Assembly (NCBI GenBank): GCA_025769875.1
Contig: JAGFNK010000775.1
Coordinates: 1 to 22,186, forward strand
Origin: Russula earlei
Lineage: Eukaryota; Basidiomycota; Agaricomycetes; Russulales; Russulaceae
Length of the DNA: 22,186 nucleotides
Direction of reading: 5' to 3'
Notes under the pieces: generated by a model
Seen by the model: only the letters and a program-made list of their open reading frames with translations
Told to the model about the DNA's origin: nothing
Databases searched by the model: none
Position numbers and translations under genes: made by a program
Shown: positions 21,601 through 22,186 of the stretch, one piece after another
Layout: every line of letters begins with the position of its first letter
Position numbering within the stretch: position 1 is the stretch's first letter

Positions 21601-22186
21601 GCTTGCCGCTTCGCCGTAATAGTGGATGGCGTCTTCGATGGGTTTCTGGAGGGTAACCAGCAGGTCGTGAGTGTTGAGGAGGCCGCAACGTAGATAGGCC
21701 TCGATCTGGAAGGCATTCTTCCACTCCATAGTCTTTATCCATAGCTGAACTTGATAGAGCTTACGGTATGAGAAGAACTTCATCTTTTGGGCATCCACAT
21801 TTCGAATGCGGATGGGACGGGGTTCACACTTTACACGGTAACATATCTTCTCGAACTCGAGAAGATCGTCTGGCCGAGCAAGAAGGACCCGTATATGGTG
21901 GGCGTAGTGGGCGACGTTGGTATGATCGTCGTCAATGGCAGATATCCGATCGCGGGTCTTGTGTTGCTGCTTGCGATTGATACCCGCAGGAACCCGATTG
22001 TTGTAACTTTCCTGCTCGAAAATTGGAGGGGTAAACAAATCAAATACGATGTCTATCACAAGTTTGCTCTCAGTCACGCGGAACGCTGGCGACGGCACCA
22101 TGTATACTCACACGCTTGATTAAATTCATCATATCCGAGGCCCATTTCGGATATTCGAGAACTTGACAAGAATTAGGTAATTGTTT
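18660..22186 (-). pseudogene. RNA-dependent RNA polymerase, copy B, frameshifted (runs off the right edge)
   Basis: Tandem paralogue of copy A with the same intron positions and phases. Exons, from the C-terminus: 18660-19472, 19521-19565, 19618-19777, 19824-19869, 19925-20014, 20078-20167, 20225-20639, 20699-22052, and part of exon 2 (right of about 22107). Exons 4-10 of A and B can be matched one to one; several have identical lengths (90, 90, 46, 160, 45). Motifs survive: EGPYPTQSNRVIRRY, RTPSKYAARIAQAF, FLGYKGVVVVD, SPVIHPGDVQ, and CLAGGDLDG|DTYDVYY, with the catalytic motif again split by a phase-2 intron. Conserved reading changes frame at five places: about 22145 (exon 2), 20950 and 20755 (exon 3), 20495 and 20329 (exon 4). 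Exon 4 is 415 nt against 416 in A, as expected from a 2-base loss plus a 1-base gain. The last six exons are undamaged. Either a young pseudogene or a sequence with base-calling errors; the N-terminus is outside. Confidence 0.82.

Noticed and set aside
20320..22155. Programmed frameshifting in RdRP copy B
   Set aside because: Five shifts of differing sign and size, none with a slippery site plus structure, and none in copy A at the same places.

Overview
The window looks like nuclear DNA of a basidiomycete (mushroom-forming) fungus. The coding regions are cut by many short introns (about 45-90 nt, mostly GT-AG). The gene content is also fungal: several cytochrome P450s with basidiomycete-style N-termini, a short TRAPPC4/Trs23, a Cbp3-type mitochondrial chaperone, a secreted-type glutaminyl cyclase, a tRNA-Val and cellular RNA-dependent RNA polymerases of the RNA-silencing type. 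All gene models were assembled by hand from splice signals, reading phase and family motifs; no search was run.

Left part (1-7003): three P450 loci in three states. A minus-strand P450 leaves the window at its left edge (1-392). A complete plus-strand P450 follows (3310-5560; 13 exons, 533 residues). A minus-strand P450 relic (about 5700-7003) has lost its N-terminus, its I-helix and its heme cysteine. About 2.8 kb of DNA with no convincing gene lies between the first two.

Middle part (7190-10996): conserved housekeeping genes. The CBP3-like gene (+) converges on TRS23/TRAPPC4 (-). TRS23 is separated from a tRNA-Val(AAC) by a near-perfect 21-bp hairpin. A zinc-dependent glutaminyl-peptide cyclotransferase (+) follows. 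This block is richer in GC than its flanks.

Right part (11466-22186): an RNA-silencing polymerase array, all on the minus strand. Copy A (11466-15617) is an intact 10-exon RdRP of 1220 residues with the catalytic DLDGD motif. Copy B (18660 to beyond the right edge) has the same intron positions and the same catalytic motif, but at least five frameshifts. Between them lie a roughly 0.5-kb decayed RdRP fragment (copy C) and a decayed P-loop ATPase fragment. A 24-bp perfect inverted repeat sits exactly at their junction. This duplicated, partly decayed RdRP locus with its chimeric middle is the most unusual part of the window.
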